Shown here: one piece after another, positions 22,835 to 35,000 of the stretch
How positions within the stretch are numbered: position 1 is the stretch's first letter
Layout of the letters: every line of letters begins with the position of its first letter
NCBI GenBank assembly: GCA_004802725.1
Contig: SGPM01000004.1
Coordinates: 186,001-250,000, forward strand
Reading direction: 5' to 3'
DNA from: Antrodiella citrinella
Taxonomy: Eukaryota; Basidiomycota; Agaricomycetes; Polyporales; Steccherinaceae
Length of the DNA: 64,000 nucleotides
Position numbers and translations under genes: made by a program
Notes under the pieces: model-generated
What the model was told of the DNA's origin: nothing
The model's database searches: none
The model's input: only the letters and a program-made list of their open reading frames with translations

Positions 22835-23562
22835 CGCATGGACGAGGGAGGCGCCGAGTTGGGTCAGATATTGTAGCAGCACCTCGGCCTCCACGAGACG
22901 ATTGCGCTGCTGGAAGACGACCTCCTGTTCCGCTGCTTGACGGCATGGACAGTCGCTGTTTTTATACTTTTTGTTCCTTCGTTCTGTTCTGTGTTCATTA
23001 ACAATAGAAGTGCAGCATTGCCGTTGCGGAATCAGAACCTTGGATATGACTTAATAATGCTTCCGCTGTGTGCTTGGATGCGCATAGGAGGATTTCAAGT
23101 TTGGTGCGGAAACGATAAACCTGGACGCACGTTCGTATCATCGATTGCAAGATCAGAGTGCATGTAAGCCGGCGGTGGAGGCGTAACACTAAGGCGAAGA
23201 TGCAAGCAGGTCAGTGAGAGCCTACTGAACTTTTCTGCTGTGTTGTGGATTGTCTGAGCTATTTGGAATGGGAATAGTGCGAGATGGCAAGGACTGTGTT
23301 TACTGTGATTCTGTCTGTGGAGGGAACAGGTCGGGCTCAGTGTATGAGATTGCCGCCATGCCGATAGATCGGGCGTCCAACCGAATATGGCAGCTCGACG
23401 AGCGTGCTCGTTCTCCGCTAAAGTCCTGACTGAACTTGGTCAATGAAGAATTCCCTACCACCACAGCGTCACCCTCCCGCACCTCTTCGCCACTCTCGGG
23501 CGTGCTGCGCTCGTTAAGCTCTGCAGTGACCGACTACCAACTCAAGTCATTCACGCGCGGTC
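22835..23562. other. Gene-free stretch between PEX12 and PHO81-like gene
   Basis: About 730 bp. Frames here are at most about 75 codons and resemble nothing known. Its last part must contain the PHO81-like promoter and 5' UTR. No TATA box, repeat or RNA gene was recognised. Confidence 0.5.
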
Positions 23563-23568
23563 ATGAAG
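23563..23568 (+). other. 6-nt first coding exon of the PHO81-like gene
   Basis: ATGAAG is followed at once by GTGCTTTAGG; the intron ends ...CTCCATAG at 23630 and the next exon begins TTCGGCAAG. Together they read MKFGKEI, the universal start of SPX proteins, so the tiny exon is well supported. Confidence 0.85.
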
Positions 23569-26500
23569 GTGCTTTAGGCTCAGCCCAGACACCCGCGTAC
23601 TGTGCTAAATCGTTCACGACCTCTCCATAGTTCGGCAAGGAAATCCTGACTGAACAGGTCCCCGGGTGGTCGCAGTACTACCTGGACTACAAGCATCTCA
23701 AGAAGATAATATCTTCACTAACCTCGCATCGTCCAGCAGCCGAGGCAGCAGCTCTAGCGATCGGTGTACCCCGAGATCAGCTTCACCCAGAATCGGTCGA
23801 CGGAGATCTTCAGGAGCAACCCTTTGGTCCGAACGATGGGCCGCCTATCCTTGCTTCGCTCGGACAGGACGACGAGAGGGGAGCTGGCTTTCAAGCTCAC
23901 AAGACAGCGTTCTTCTTTAAACTAGAAAGAGAATTGGAGAAAGTACGTCCCCCGATTATCGAGAATTCCCCGAGATCGCTAAGCTCAGTCCCAGATCAAT
24001 GCCTTTTACCTGGAGAAAGAGGCTGAGCTCAAGCTGCGGCTCGAAACTCTTCTCTCTAAGCGGAGGGCTGCGGCTATGCACGTGCTTCCAGACACGCTGG
24101 ACGATAACGCCACGAGAGACCATGTAGAGTGGAGTGCCGTGGAAGAAGGCTTCCGGTTACTTGAGCGTGATTTAGGCAAACTACAGGTCCGAGTATTATT
24201 TCTCTCATTTCACGGGTCACACGTTCAACATATTGGTCTATAGCAATTCGTGGAGATCAACGCGACTGGCTTCCGCAAAATATTGAAGAAGTGGGATAAA
24301 CGCTCCAAGTCCAGTACAAAAGAGCTCTACCTCGCCAGGCAGGTTGAGGTTCAACCAGTGTTCAACAGACAGGCAAGCATGCCATTCATGCGATGTAAAG
24401 TTTAGCTAACTCTCATTTCAGCTCATTGCAGAGTTATCGGACACGGTAGCAACATGTCTCCTTGATCTTACCGACTTGTCAGTAGGCCTGAAGTACGAGG
24501 GCTCTGCCGCCGAAGACCCCCTCAATCAACGCCTCAATGCTGATCGTAGCGCGCAGATGGGTCCTTTCCGCGAGCTCGAGAGTAACCTCCGGAAGGCGGT
24601 CGCGACTTCGGACATAGGGTCTCTGCGGGCTCTTGTTCGATTCTCTGATTCTCTGTCTCAGTCGGACGATGCACGGTCGCATGTCACCCGAATTCTGTGG
24701 AAGACCGTCATTGATGCACCTCTAGAACTCGCTGATCTCATCCTCACTTCCTCCACTGGACCTTTCAACTATGCATTCATTGACGATATCAACGGCCGCA
24801 CTTGCCTCCACGAAGCTTCCATGGTGGGCGTACTCCGACTTGTCAATCTTTGCCTTCTGAATGGTGTGCCGGTCGGAACGGTCGACATATATGGTCGGTC
24901 AGCTCTGCATTACGCGGCCATGCATGGTCACACGAATGTCTGCCAACGGCTCATAGAGGTCGGGTTGCCACCGAACGAGGTTGACTTAGACAACTGCACC
25001 CCTCTCATCTATGCGACGATCAGAGGTTCAGTCGACTGCGTTCGCGTGCTCCTTGAAGAGGGGAATGTATCTGCCAGTGACACTGCATTCAACGGCGACC
25101 TCATGCCACTCGGGCTCGCGGCTCGTGCCGGACACTTGGACGTGGCCCTACTTCTTCTTCAACACGGCGCTCCAAGCGTATATAATACCAACGGCGAATA
25201 TCCCATTCACCTGGCGGCGCAAGAAGGACACGCCGAGATATGTAGACTGTTGGTAAACTACGAAGGCTGCGATACCCCGGACAAGTACAACGATTGGACA
25301 CCTATCTTTCACGCCGCACGCTATGGTCGTAGTGACTGTCTCCGAGTTCTACTCGACGCGGGATGCCGCATTAACCGAACGGACGAGGTCGGCAACTCGC
25401 CCGCATACTATGCTGCTTGGTACGGGCACCGCGATTGTGTTGCGCTGCTCATCAATGCTACTACTCAACTCACTGTTGCGAGCCAATCACCCTCGCAAAC
25501 ATCCCCTATGTCAGATACCCAAATGTCTGCTGGTACAGACAGCGATATTGACGCTATCCCTTCCTTGTCTCTCCCTCCTCCTATGATGCCATACCGCGTT
25601 TATGGTCACAACTACCTGGACAAAAACTCCCTGGTGCAGGTGTCTGTGGGGCACCTCTCCTCTCGATTCGGAGATGAATCAGCAGAACCCTCCGCTGCTG
25701 TTCAACTACGTCCTCCTTTAGGTGGCTCCGAGATGAAACATGGGCGATATCTACATACATCGCCCCGACTGAAATTGGTTATGACCCCGGCTTCTGTGGC
25801 TACTGCGGCGCCATACAGCATTCCTATACCTATATCGGATGAACGGACCGTATTCACCTTCCAAGTACCGTCTGTGGATGTGCTCTCGTTGGAATTCTCA
25901 CTGTACCCAAACTTCGGCACAAAGACAATAGGGCGGGCGGTGGCACTGCCATCATTCTTCACGGATATTACCAACAGCCGGCCTCTTATATTACCCATCC
26001 TGGACCATCGTCTGCATGTCATTGGCGAGGTGAGAAGCACCTACGTATGTATGTTTGCATCAAAGCTTACATGCCCTTCAACAGGTTTCTTTCGAAGTCA
26101 ATGTCGTTAGTCCATTCAATGGCGTCACACTAGAGATCGGAGGGTCAGTGGAGACATACTGGAAGTCCATCACGAATTCTGTCTCCGGGCCATCGCTCAG
26201 GAGTCCGACACCCAGGGCCTTGCAATCACCTCGGGGGATCAGCAGTCCAGCCCAGAATTCACCATCCGTCCCGATGCCACAGATTGGAAGCCACTCTCTG
26301 ACGCATTCTTCTGTGACAGGGAGTTACCTATACATCACCGTTCAGGTCACTCGGGACCTTGAGCCTGTCGTGTTCCCGGAATGGTCTCTACCAGAGGAAG
26401 GTTATGACCTGGGCGTGTCGGATTTGTCGCTGGCGCAGTTCAAGAGGCTCGCACAAAGACACGGGCGGACGCTTCCCGTTCCAGGTTCCGGGTCAATTCA

Positions 26501-27285
26501 GGAGTTCCGGGCAGGCTTGAATCATTCCATGACATCACTTCGGGAAGTATTGCAGGTCAGTAAACTTCGTCATCAGCTCCGCCGCCTCATAGCTAAGACT
26601 GAAAAACTCTAGATTTTACCACAAACGGTGGGGATTTGTTTGGAAGTTGCATACCCACCCACCTCCATCAGGCAAAAGCGTTCTCTCCGACATCAGCTTG
26701 ACTTGAACGCTATGGTTGACGCTGTGCTTCGCACCATTTATACTCAAGATCCCTCGCACAGTGGACGCCGCAATGTAGTCTTTACGTCATTCTCTCCAGA
26801 TGTGTGCGCGGCTCTCAACTGGAAGCAGCCAAATTGTATGTCGTCGAGTATCGGAACTCCTCGCGTGTTGTGCTGATTTCTTTCCGTGACCAGACCCTGT
26901 GTTCTTTGCGTCACGGTGTGACCAGGACACCGCCGATCTTCCAAGCACCACGACATATTCTGTCGAAGATGCCCATGATTACCGACTGTCTAGTCTCGGT
27001 GCCGCTGTCGAGTGGAGTAAGCTGAATAACCTGTTGGGAGTGTTGTTGGACGCAGAGCTTCTGGTGAGCATTCTCTGACCCACAGCCATGGTGCAAATGC
27101 TCATTCTTCAACAGCATCAAATACCGTCATTGGTTCAAGGGGTCAAGGACTTTGGGCTCCTAGTTGGAGCGTTTGGGAATGTCAAGCATTTGTCAACGCT
27201 CGGCAGCCCGGAGTCAATAAGCGCCGTAGACGCCTTCCTCCAAGACGGCATTCTAACATATGTTGACCATTCCAAACGGTACTGA
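23563..27285 (+). CDS. PHO81: PHO81/NUC-2-type SPX-ankyrin-GDPD phosphate regulator
   Basis: Phosphate-starvation regulator of about 1080 residues, the cyclin-dependent-kinase inhibitor of the PHO pathway in yeast and Neurospora. The first coding exon is just ATGAAG. A 62-bp intron then leads to FGKEILTEQVPGWSQYYLDY and KHLKKIISSL, the SPX start. The SPX core ends with EINATGFRKILKKWDKRSK, whose lysines form the inositol-pyrophosphate site. About six ankyrin repeats follow from residue 340 (GRTCLHEASMVGVLRLV, GRSALHYAAMHGHTNVC, EYPIHLAAQEGHAEICRLLV, WTPIFHAARYGRSDCLRVLL). The C-terminal GDPD-like region has PVVFPEWSLPEE, TVGICLEVAYPP, PVFFASRCDQDT and LLGVLLDAELL. I see no HRG catalytic block, which fits a PHO81 rather than a GDE1 enzyme. 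Confidence 0.92.
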
Positions 27286-27443
27286 CGTGTTCATGCATGA
27301 TCTGATCTGTCCATGGCTATGGACACATATCATTATTATTAAAGGTAGAACGACAACGACGAAAGTGTAGCGCAAACTTGAATAACGGCAGTACAATACA
27401 ATGACACAATATATTGCAACCTTGCTTGTGTACAAGATGGGAC

Positions 27444-30084
27444 TCAGACTGACGCTCGGTACAGTGCGGCGTAAGAACCGTTTCGTTGAAGAAGGTCCTC
27501 ATGAGAGCCAAATTCAGTGATGGTCTGTAGAAGGAAATTAGTTCGGAATGAGGTTCGAGTGCTCCAAATAGAAATTTGACGACTTACACCACACTCCATC
27601 ATGGCGATTTTGTCTGCGCGACGAGCGGTGGACAAACGGTGTGTAATGAACACCACTGTTTTTGTCCGTTCCCCGTTCGGTCGAGAAAAGTTTTCCACCG
27701 TATCGAAAATACGATTTTGAGCATGCGCATCTAATGAGGACGTCTGAGAAACGCGAATGAGGTCAGTGCGTTACATACGACGAGTCAGGGTACTGTACCG
27801 GTTCATCAAGCACCAGCAACTCTACTTCGGGTCGATATGCCCTCATGAAGGCGCGGGAGATGGCAATTCGCTGCCACTGGTGCAAGCGATTCACACGACG
27901 GTCAGCAAAGACAATAAACAATCGATCGCGCGGGCACACACCTCTCCACCAGACAAACCATGTCGTACGCGAGAGTACTCACATCCACTGCTCTCCCCTG
28001 ACGCGGCTGGCGCATTGGTAGGGTCGTATCCAGTGTCCAGCGTCGTCTTCAGCCCTTTTGGTAATGAACACAAGATGCTAGCGGCTCCCGCGAGTTCCGC
28101 CGCTCTTTCTATGGCAGCAGGATGCCCAATGTCTGGAACGTACCCCACCCCAATGTTTTCCTTGACGGAGGCATTGAACTTGGAAAACCCTTGAAACACA
28201 GCGGTCACATGCTGGTGATATTCTGTTGGGTGATATCGCCGAATGTCATTGCCGTTCACAAGGAGTTCACCACCATCAAACTCTGCTATACGCAGCAGAA
28301 TATTAGCGAGGGTCGATTTGCCTGGCTTGCCGTCGAGGAATCAGCGAGAGGAGGAATAGTTGAGTAATAAGCTGCTCACCCGAGCCGTTGAGCCCAACAA
28401 TCGCTAGAATTGCCCCGGATTCGAGAGTAAAGTTGACATTATGCAAGGCAGGCACCTTGCAGCCTGGATAATTAAAAGAAAGATTTCTAAGACAGATATC
28501 AGATGCGGCGTCTCGGCGGAGACAGTGAAGGGGAGACAAACCTTGCTTCTAGCTTGATTCCTTTCGCGACACTCTTATAAGGGACGGCTGACCCGTCCTT
28601 CGGCTGCATCCGCGGTTCCATTTCCATGGCAGCGCTGAATGCACCCAGAAGGAATATGCTTTGAAACGCCATTTGGACCGTGTTGAATAAATTACGCGTG
28701 GTGAATAGCAGAGACTGGACGGAGCTACGATATAAGGATAGAGAACCCAACGTTGCCGAAGAGGATTGGAGAATGAGAACGAAGGGGAGCTGATCACAAT
28801 GAGCGTGGAAGCAGCATGTGGTCGGACGCGCACGTACATTTTGTAAAGCGGTAAATATGCCCGCTAAGTTAATGTTGGAGAAGAGGACGGACGAAGACTT
28901 CCAGTCGGCCATTGACCGAGCATCTTCGAGACCCAAGAGCCTTTTTCGCGCGCTAGCCCACGACTGCAAGATCCAAGGACCGAGTCCAAAGATCATGACC
29001 TCTGGTCGGTAAGAATCGCTATGCGCCATGGATCGCATCCGCTCTTGCTTCGCTGCTGTACGAGCTTCTTGATGTACAAATGGATCGTCGAAATAGGACC
29101 GGTTGCGGCCCAACCAAGGAAGCAGCAGTGGTAGAACCGTAGAAATGATGGAAAACGCTAGAAGATAGCGACAGCTACCGCTTCGTGACAACGTACAGAG
29201 AACCACTAGATGAGAAGCGAGTTCAGAGACGAGAGAGAGAACGCGAATGAAATCAAATGGGGAGAGAAGTCCAAAACTTGATACGCCGCTACATGAGCGG
29301 ACGAACAAATCAGATTCGTGGAACAAGTCGCGCACGACCGGGTCAGATAGAGCAGGGATGTCCATCCGTACCCGCTGTTCCATCTGCTTGTACTCCATGA
29401 CAAAGCGGGCAGAGTTTTGTACTATGCTCTCGTTAGATGACCTGAAATGCAGCAACCATAAGTAAACCCGAGCATCGACTGGATGCAGTAGACCCACGCG
29501 AAGGAGTCAACAAGGCTTTCGGCTACCATGCGACATGATTCGATGAGGAGGAGCCGAACGAGTCTCGCCCAAGTATATTGGCCGGAAGACACCAAGACCT
29601 GCAACTATCAGTAGTAGGTTAGCAGTGACTCGGCGGCGGGATAACCCATACATACCTCGTCTATGATAAGAGCTTGTGAGTAACATCTACTGGCAGGGAT
29701 CATACCGCGAAAGATGTCAAGTGTCACCATGGCGAACACTCGCAACGGATGCAAATTCCACAGCAGTGCCATGAATTGCAACGAACATCTGGCACTGATG
29801 TCGATTGCGAGCTGTATGTTCTCCCTGGACATTGCCCGGGGAGCACCTGGTGCCAAATACTGGGCGCCTCGACGAACACCGTCATGCGAGTACACACGAG
29901 AGGCTAACCAGATGTCATGCAAGGAGCGAAGCGGCTGAGGCTTCAAGCCCGAGTCGTCGGGCGACGGGGCGACGCGGGCAGAGAGGAAGCTGCGAAAGCG
30001 AAGATCAAAGGGCTCGAGGTACGAATGCAGAACGAAGGAGAGATGGCAAGCGAGAGGGTTGGAAGTGGTCACAGGGCGACTCAT
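27444..30084 (-). CDS. Half-size ABC transporter (ABC-B-like exporter), substrate unknown
   Basis: About 730 residues: an N-terminal membrane domain and one C-terminal ATPase. The membrane part is divergent; hydrophobic segments include ASHLVVLCTLSRSGSC and YLLAFSIISTVLPLLLPWL. The ATPase has every key motif once introns are removed: Walker A GLNGSGKSTLANIL (split by an intron between 28323 and 28379), Q-loop VFQGFSKFNASVKENIGVG, signature HGLSGGEWQRIAISRAFMR, Walker B ELLVLDEPTSSLDAHAQNRIF and H-loop VVFITHRLSTARRADKIAM. About 30 extra residues (GYDPTNAPAASGESSGCEYS) sit just before the signature. The signature reads LSGGE rather than LSGGQ. The start at 30084 begins the longest open first exon and is not certain. 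Similar genes seem common in basidiomycetes; I know of no assigned substrate. Confidence 0.85.
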
Positions 30085-30628
30085 TGTTCGCGAACGACGA
30101 GAGGAGAGACATGGCCGGCTGGGGCTGCTTAAGAAGGATGGGCGGACGTCAGGGGAGCTTTTTGTGTTGGGATTTTTCCGTAAGATGAAGATCCGTAGGC
30201 CCCGAGAGAACGGCAGACGAGATATGGGAGGGCGGACCCAACGGCATCAAACGAGGACCCACCTCTTGCGCTGGTAGAGCGAGACCAAGTTGGCAGGAAG
30301 GACGGCCGCGAGCGGTACACGATACGAGCTAGCCAGCTTCACAGCTCGTCACACTCCGTGAGATCAACAGCTGCGAGTTCTCCCCTCGCCTGCTCTTTCG
30401 CCTTGAAATGTCCTGATGTGGGGACAAAGAAACTTCAAGGCGGGAAATTTCAATCTCGCTCTGCGCTTCACTTCACCACCATCATGATCTTTTGTCTTGC
30501 CTTTTTCGGTCATTTCCAGCACAAGACCACGTGTTTTCAACTCGCTCATTGGGCGCCTGTCGTTTGCAACTGTGTTCCACCCAAAACACTCTCAGGCAAG
30601 TTCCTCTTTTCTACTTCCACGCCAAATC
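30085..30628. other. Divergent promoter region, ABC transporter and GTP cyclohydrolase
   Basis: About 540 bp between the two start codons. The left part is purine-rich on the plus strand (30090-30260), the right part pyrimidine- and CA-rich. The frames in it (for example 30358-30600) run into the UTR and have no recognisable similarity. Confidence 0.5.
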
Positions 30629-31856
30629 ATGTCCTCCTCTCCAGACCGACCACAAGACTTACATCATTCCGACATCTTAGCCAGCAGCCTCCGTCGTCTC
30701 GAGATCAAACCAAAATTCGAGGCCCCAGAAATGGGTGGCCCATCTGTCCAGGACATTGACTCAACTGATGTGCATGCACCCAGCGATGCTTCGACACGAG
30801 GTGATGAGAGCCCGGACGGCAGCGTCAAGCACGATCTGCAGTCACCATCTGCGCTCGTGCCCTCAAGTGCAGCAGTCAATCACCATGTTCGAGAGGGTTA
30901 TGGCTTCCGAGCTGCCTCCGGGATTTCTACACCCGTGATTAATTCGACCCAAGTGGTCGCTGAGGTCGCGAGTCCACTTCCGGACCTTCATGGTTTAGGT
31001 TGGCCAGGTATGTAGACCCCTTTTTGTTGTTGCATATTGAAACCGAGCCCTGACATATGTCGTCATGTCGAGAAGCAAAGTCAACCGTTTCTCGCCTGTA
31101 CGCAACGCCGGAAGAGCGCGCAGCGCGCGAGAAGAGGATGGCGGCAGCCGTCCGAACGATCCTTGAATGCATCGGTGAAGATCCCGACCGCGAGGGCCTA
31201 CTTCGCACACCAGACCGTTATGCGCAAGCTCTCATGTGGATGACCCGGGGTTACGAGGAACGCCTGGCAGGTACCACAGATGGTGTTCGCTCTTTTCAAC
31301 TGCGCTCAATCGGTTGACGAGGGCACAGACATCATCAACGACGCTGTATTCGCAGAGGACCACGATGAGATGGTACTCGTCCGTGAGATCGACATTTCCA
31401 GCTTGTGTGAGCATCACCTCGTGCCCTTCACGGGAAAGGTGTGTTTTTTGCCTTGTAGCCTTTCCGATCATTTCGTCTAAACCAAATACTCTCTGTTAGA
31501 TTGCGATTGCCTACATCCCAAATCAGCTCGTCCTCGGCTTGTCCAAGTTAGCTAGGATCGCTGAGACCTTTAGCCGCCGCCTGCAGGTCCAAGAGCGTCT
31601 CACCAAGCAGATTGCAATTGCTGTTCAAGAGGCTATAAAGCCTCGAGGCGTAGCAGTAGTTATGGAAGCGACGTGAGTGCTTCCTGTGATTTTCACTTTG
31701 TCCTATCTTGGAGTCTCACCGTTTCGCAGACATCTATGCATGACCATGCGTGGAGTCCAGAAACCTGGTTCTATTACAACAACCTCATGTATGTTAGGGT
31801 GCTTCCGCACTCAGCAGAAGACCCGAGAAGAGTTCCTCACTCTCATTAAGCGGTAA
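30629..31856 (+). CDS. FOL2: GTP cyclohydrolase I
   Basis: Converts GTP to 7,8-dihydroneopterin triphosphate, the first step of folate (and pterin) synthesis, as a cytosolic homodecamer. The conserved core begins after an intron at about residue 130: [19 protein letters not shown], then [19 protein letters not shown], then [16 protein letters not shown]. The zinc-site motif [14 protein letters not shown] follows, then [19 protein letters not shown] and [27 protein letters not shown] and [19 protein letters not shown] complete it. The Cys and His of CEHH and the Cys of HLCM are the zinc ligands, all present. The first 125 or so residues are a Ser/Pro-rich, probably disordered extension. The intron after ERLA ends at ...GGCACAG, which restores the family reading frame. 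Confidence 0.96.
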
Positions 31857-32070
31857 TTAGCCGCAGCTTCATCTTCAACTCCATTCATCTATTTTATTAC
31901 CATTACGATTCAACTCAATACGATTCAACTCGACGATGTACCACATTTATCTCAGCAACGCCCTGCATGGCTTATTCACAGCGAGGAAGGGTACATGTAT
32001 AGCAAATAGTAGTGAGATTACAGACGATAATACACTATGTATATCACAGTCCGAATGGTTGTTGTTGACC

Positions 32071-35000
32071 TCATCTCTCAGCACCTGACTTCTCAACTTT
32101 CCTGTCTCTTTCATGCGTGGAGTCTTGCAGAGCTTGTTTGACTCGAGTCAACTGGTACCGATCGCGTAGAAGTTTGGGTCGCTTGGAAGCGCCTGACTTC
32201 TCCCCTGCGGGTGCGTCTCGCTCGCGGTCTGGCAAGGAATCAGAAACTGCGACCAAATGGTGGCAACAACAAAACATACCTGATGCAGTCCTCTTCCGAC
32301 CACTATCGTCGTCGCTTTTGCTAGCCTGGTCTGTCCTACTGCGGCTGGCTTCAGAGCGTTGAGCCGCTGGTGCAGATGGCACATTGCGAGCTTCCTTGTC
32401 GCCTATCCGAGCCCGCAGGCCACCACCACCACCGGATCCCTGGTCCGCTGCAGGCCCGGTTGGTGCGTTGAGAGGGGACCTCGGGGCTTGGTCTCTGCGG
32501 CTGCGATCACGTCCGGAAGATCCCTCACCTTTGGCACCTCTAGCGTCAGTCGATGACATAGCACGAGGTGCAGAGGGAGGAAGCTTGGAGGTAGAGGGAG
32601 ATGCAGAGATAGGTCCATCGGGAATGCGCTTCTCGTTCGCGACCTGATTCCAACGTCAACATAGCAACAATACATTATATGTTTGGCACATACCTTAATA
32701 TCTAATGGCGGTAGTTTCGCATCGACCTCAGACGGATCGCGGTCTTTCTTGCGTCGGTCAGCGTCTCGGGCTCTATCGTGGTCCCTCTCCCGCTCCTTGT
32801 CCTTGTCAGATGACCGCATACTACGATCCTCGTGGTGACTGTCTTTGCGAGACGCACGCTTGGGCGGTCGCTCCGACTGTGAAGGATATCTTGTGAGATA
32901 AGTTTCTTTCAAGCAATTGGTCGGCTACTCACATCGTCATCGGCACCTCTACGGCGCTTCCCGAGGTTCTCGTCACCGTGCTGGCCGCGATGTCGTGTGG
33001 TATCAGGTCTTGCAGGCAACCCTCTGTCATCTGTGGGAGCAGGGGAGGACGTAGTGGCGGTATTGGCAACGCGATCAGCGCTTCCTTTGTCCTTTCGGTC
33101 GCGTTCTTTGTCGCCGCGGTGACGATCCCTGTCTTTATCCCTCTCTCGGTCTCCTCTCTCACGTTCTTTCTCTCTCGTTCGGTCTCTTTCTCTGTCCCGT
33201 TCATGCTCCCGTTCCTTGTCACGCTCCTTCTCCCTCCGCCGGTCTCTGTCACCATGTCTATCGCCTCGTCGATCTCGGTCTCGCTCCGAATCCCTGTCCC
33301 TTTCAGAGTCTCGTGTGGACTTGCGCTCATTTCGATGTGAATTGCCTTCACGGCGGCCGGAGTCACGAGTGTCCGGGCGGTTGTCCCTGTCTGTGACTTT
33401 CGAGTCGTCCCCGGAACGAGTCGCGTCACGCGTACGTCCGCCACTGCCGCGACTGTCAACGCTGGGATTCCGTGTGCCCGGTCGGCTGGGAGGTGATACG
33501 CTGCGACGACGTGACGAGGGAGAAGTGGGGCGAGGGTCGCTGCTTGTGCGAGGCTTGTCTTCGACTTTGTCAGAGGGTCGGGATTGCTTAGCAGTTTCCC
33601 GGAGTTCCTGAGCGGAGACTGTCTGACTAGGTGCGGATGGAGGAGGCATTCCTTGAGAGGGCTCAGCACGCGGTAGCCTGGAGTCGTCCGAGTCGAGTTT
33701 TGGCGATTGAGCCAGATCCTTCAAAGACATAGAGCTGGATAAAGGGCTTGGAGTGACAGGACGTGAAGAGTCCTTCAACTGAGCGATATCTCTAGGTAAT
33801 GCAGGCAGGGTGGCTGGACTGGACGGCCGATCGGGGCGTGGGCTACTGTTCGCAGCAACATTGCGACTGGCAGCAGCATCTACATCCATAGAATCTGACC
33901 TAGGCTCAGCAGGGGGTGGAGAAGCTTTCGAGCCTTCAGCATTGCCAGAAACAGGTCGGACCCGCCTCACGAACTCCGGTCTCGGGATGCTGGAAATACA
34001 ATCAGTTGAAAAACGCATTATTACATTACGACAGACATACCTCTCCAAAGCCAGCTTGGTGGTAGACGGTAAAGGAGTCGACCTGTCACTTCCAGAGCCG
34101 TTGGAACCGTTGGCCAGCTGATGAGAGCGTGGTGCTGAAGGCGTTGCTGCCGGGGGAGCGTTTGGACGTCGGCCTTCTGTTTGTGACGGTGCAGGCGACG
34201 AAGTACCATTCACTCGAGGTTTCTCGGCAGCTAGAGGACCAGTTGGAATCGGCTTGGTAGACGATATGGGAGCCTTACGCATAATTCAGTCAACGAACTC
34301 CAGAAGTCAAACTTGAAATACTCACTTTGGGAGGAGCAGGCTTCTCTATAGGGCTCGCCCAGAACGGCTCTCGCTTTTTGAGACTTGCCTGGAATCTGCA
34401 AATGAATTCGTTGAGATCGCAAAATCGATTATTACAATTTGACAACTCACGCTTTGCCAAGAATTTTCAAATCGCCACGCTCCTCCTTCTCTACAAAGCT
34501 GCTGATAGCATTGTCGAGTCGCGCGCCCATGTTATGGACAATCGGAGCGAGAGGGAACACAGGGAGGATCTCCTTCAAGACGATGATAGCGTTATACACA
34601 TGCATGAACTCTCCGGTTTCGATGCAAGCGATCAGCGACTGTAAATGAACATAAATGCATGCACAATTTCACTGACAACATCATGTACGTACCGCGCCGA
34701 TCCTGTTGTGCCACTTCTTCACGACCTTATGGAAGTCCGGCCATTTCAAAAGATCGTTCACAGCAGCAGAAGCGGCAGTGGTGGTCGATAGTTTCTGGCG
34801 GAAGCCAGGAAGGTACGTGAACTTGCCACCTGTCTTGGTCCGATTATCCTGTATATACAGATGTTCGTCTTGATACCACTTCCAAATGTCACTCAGAATG
34901 CCAAATAAGAAACGCCCTAGCAGCAGGCTTGAGTAGATGTCATAAACATATGGGAAAATACTCACCGTAGTTCCGTGCTTCATACTCGCTGCATGTGAAG

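Noticed and set aside
22937..23482. Short frames on both strands in the PEX12-PHO81 gap
   Set aside because: All under 80 codons, with no conserved motif and no convincing splice sites that join them.
33216..33611. Plus-strand frame reading like an SR-repeat protein (SRSESLSLSES)
   Set aside because: It is the antisense of the RD/RE repeat of THO2; low-complexity GA/CT DNA gives repetitive frames on both strands.
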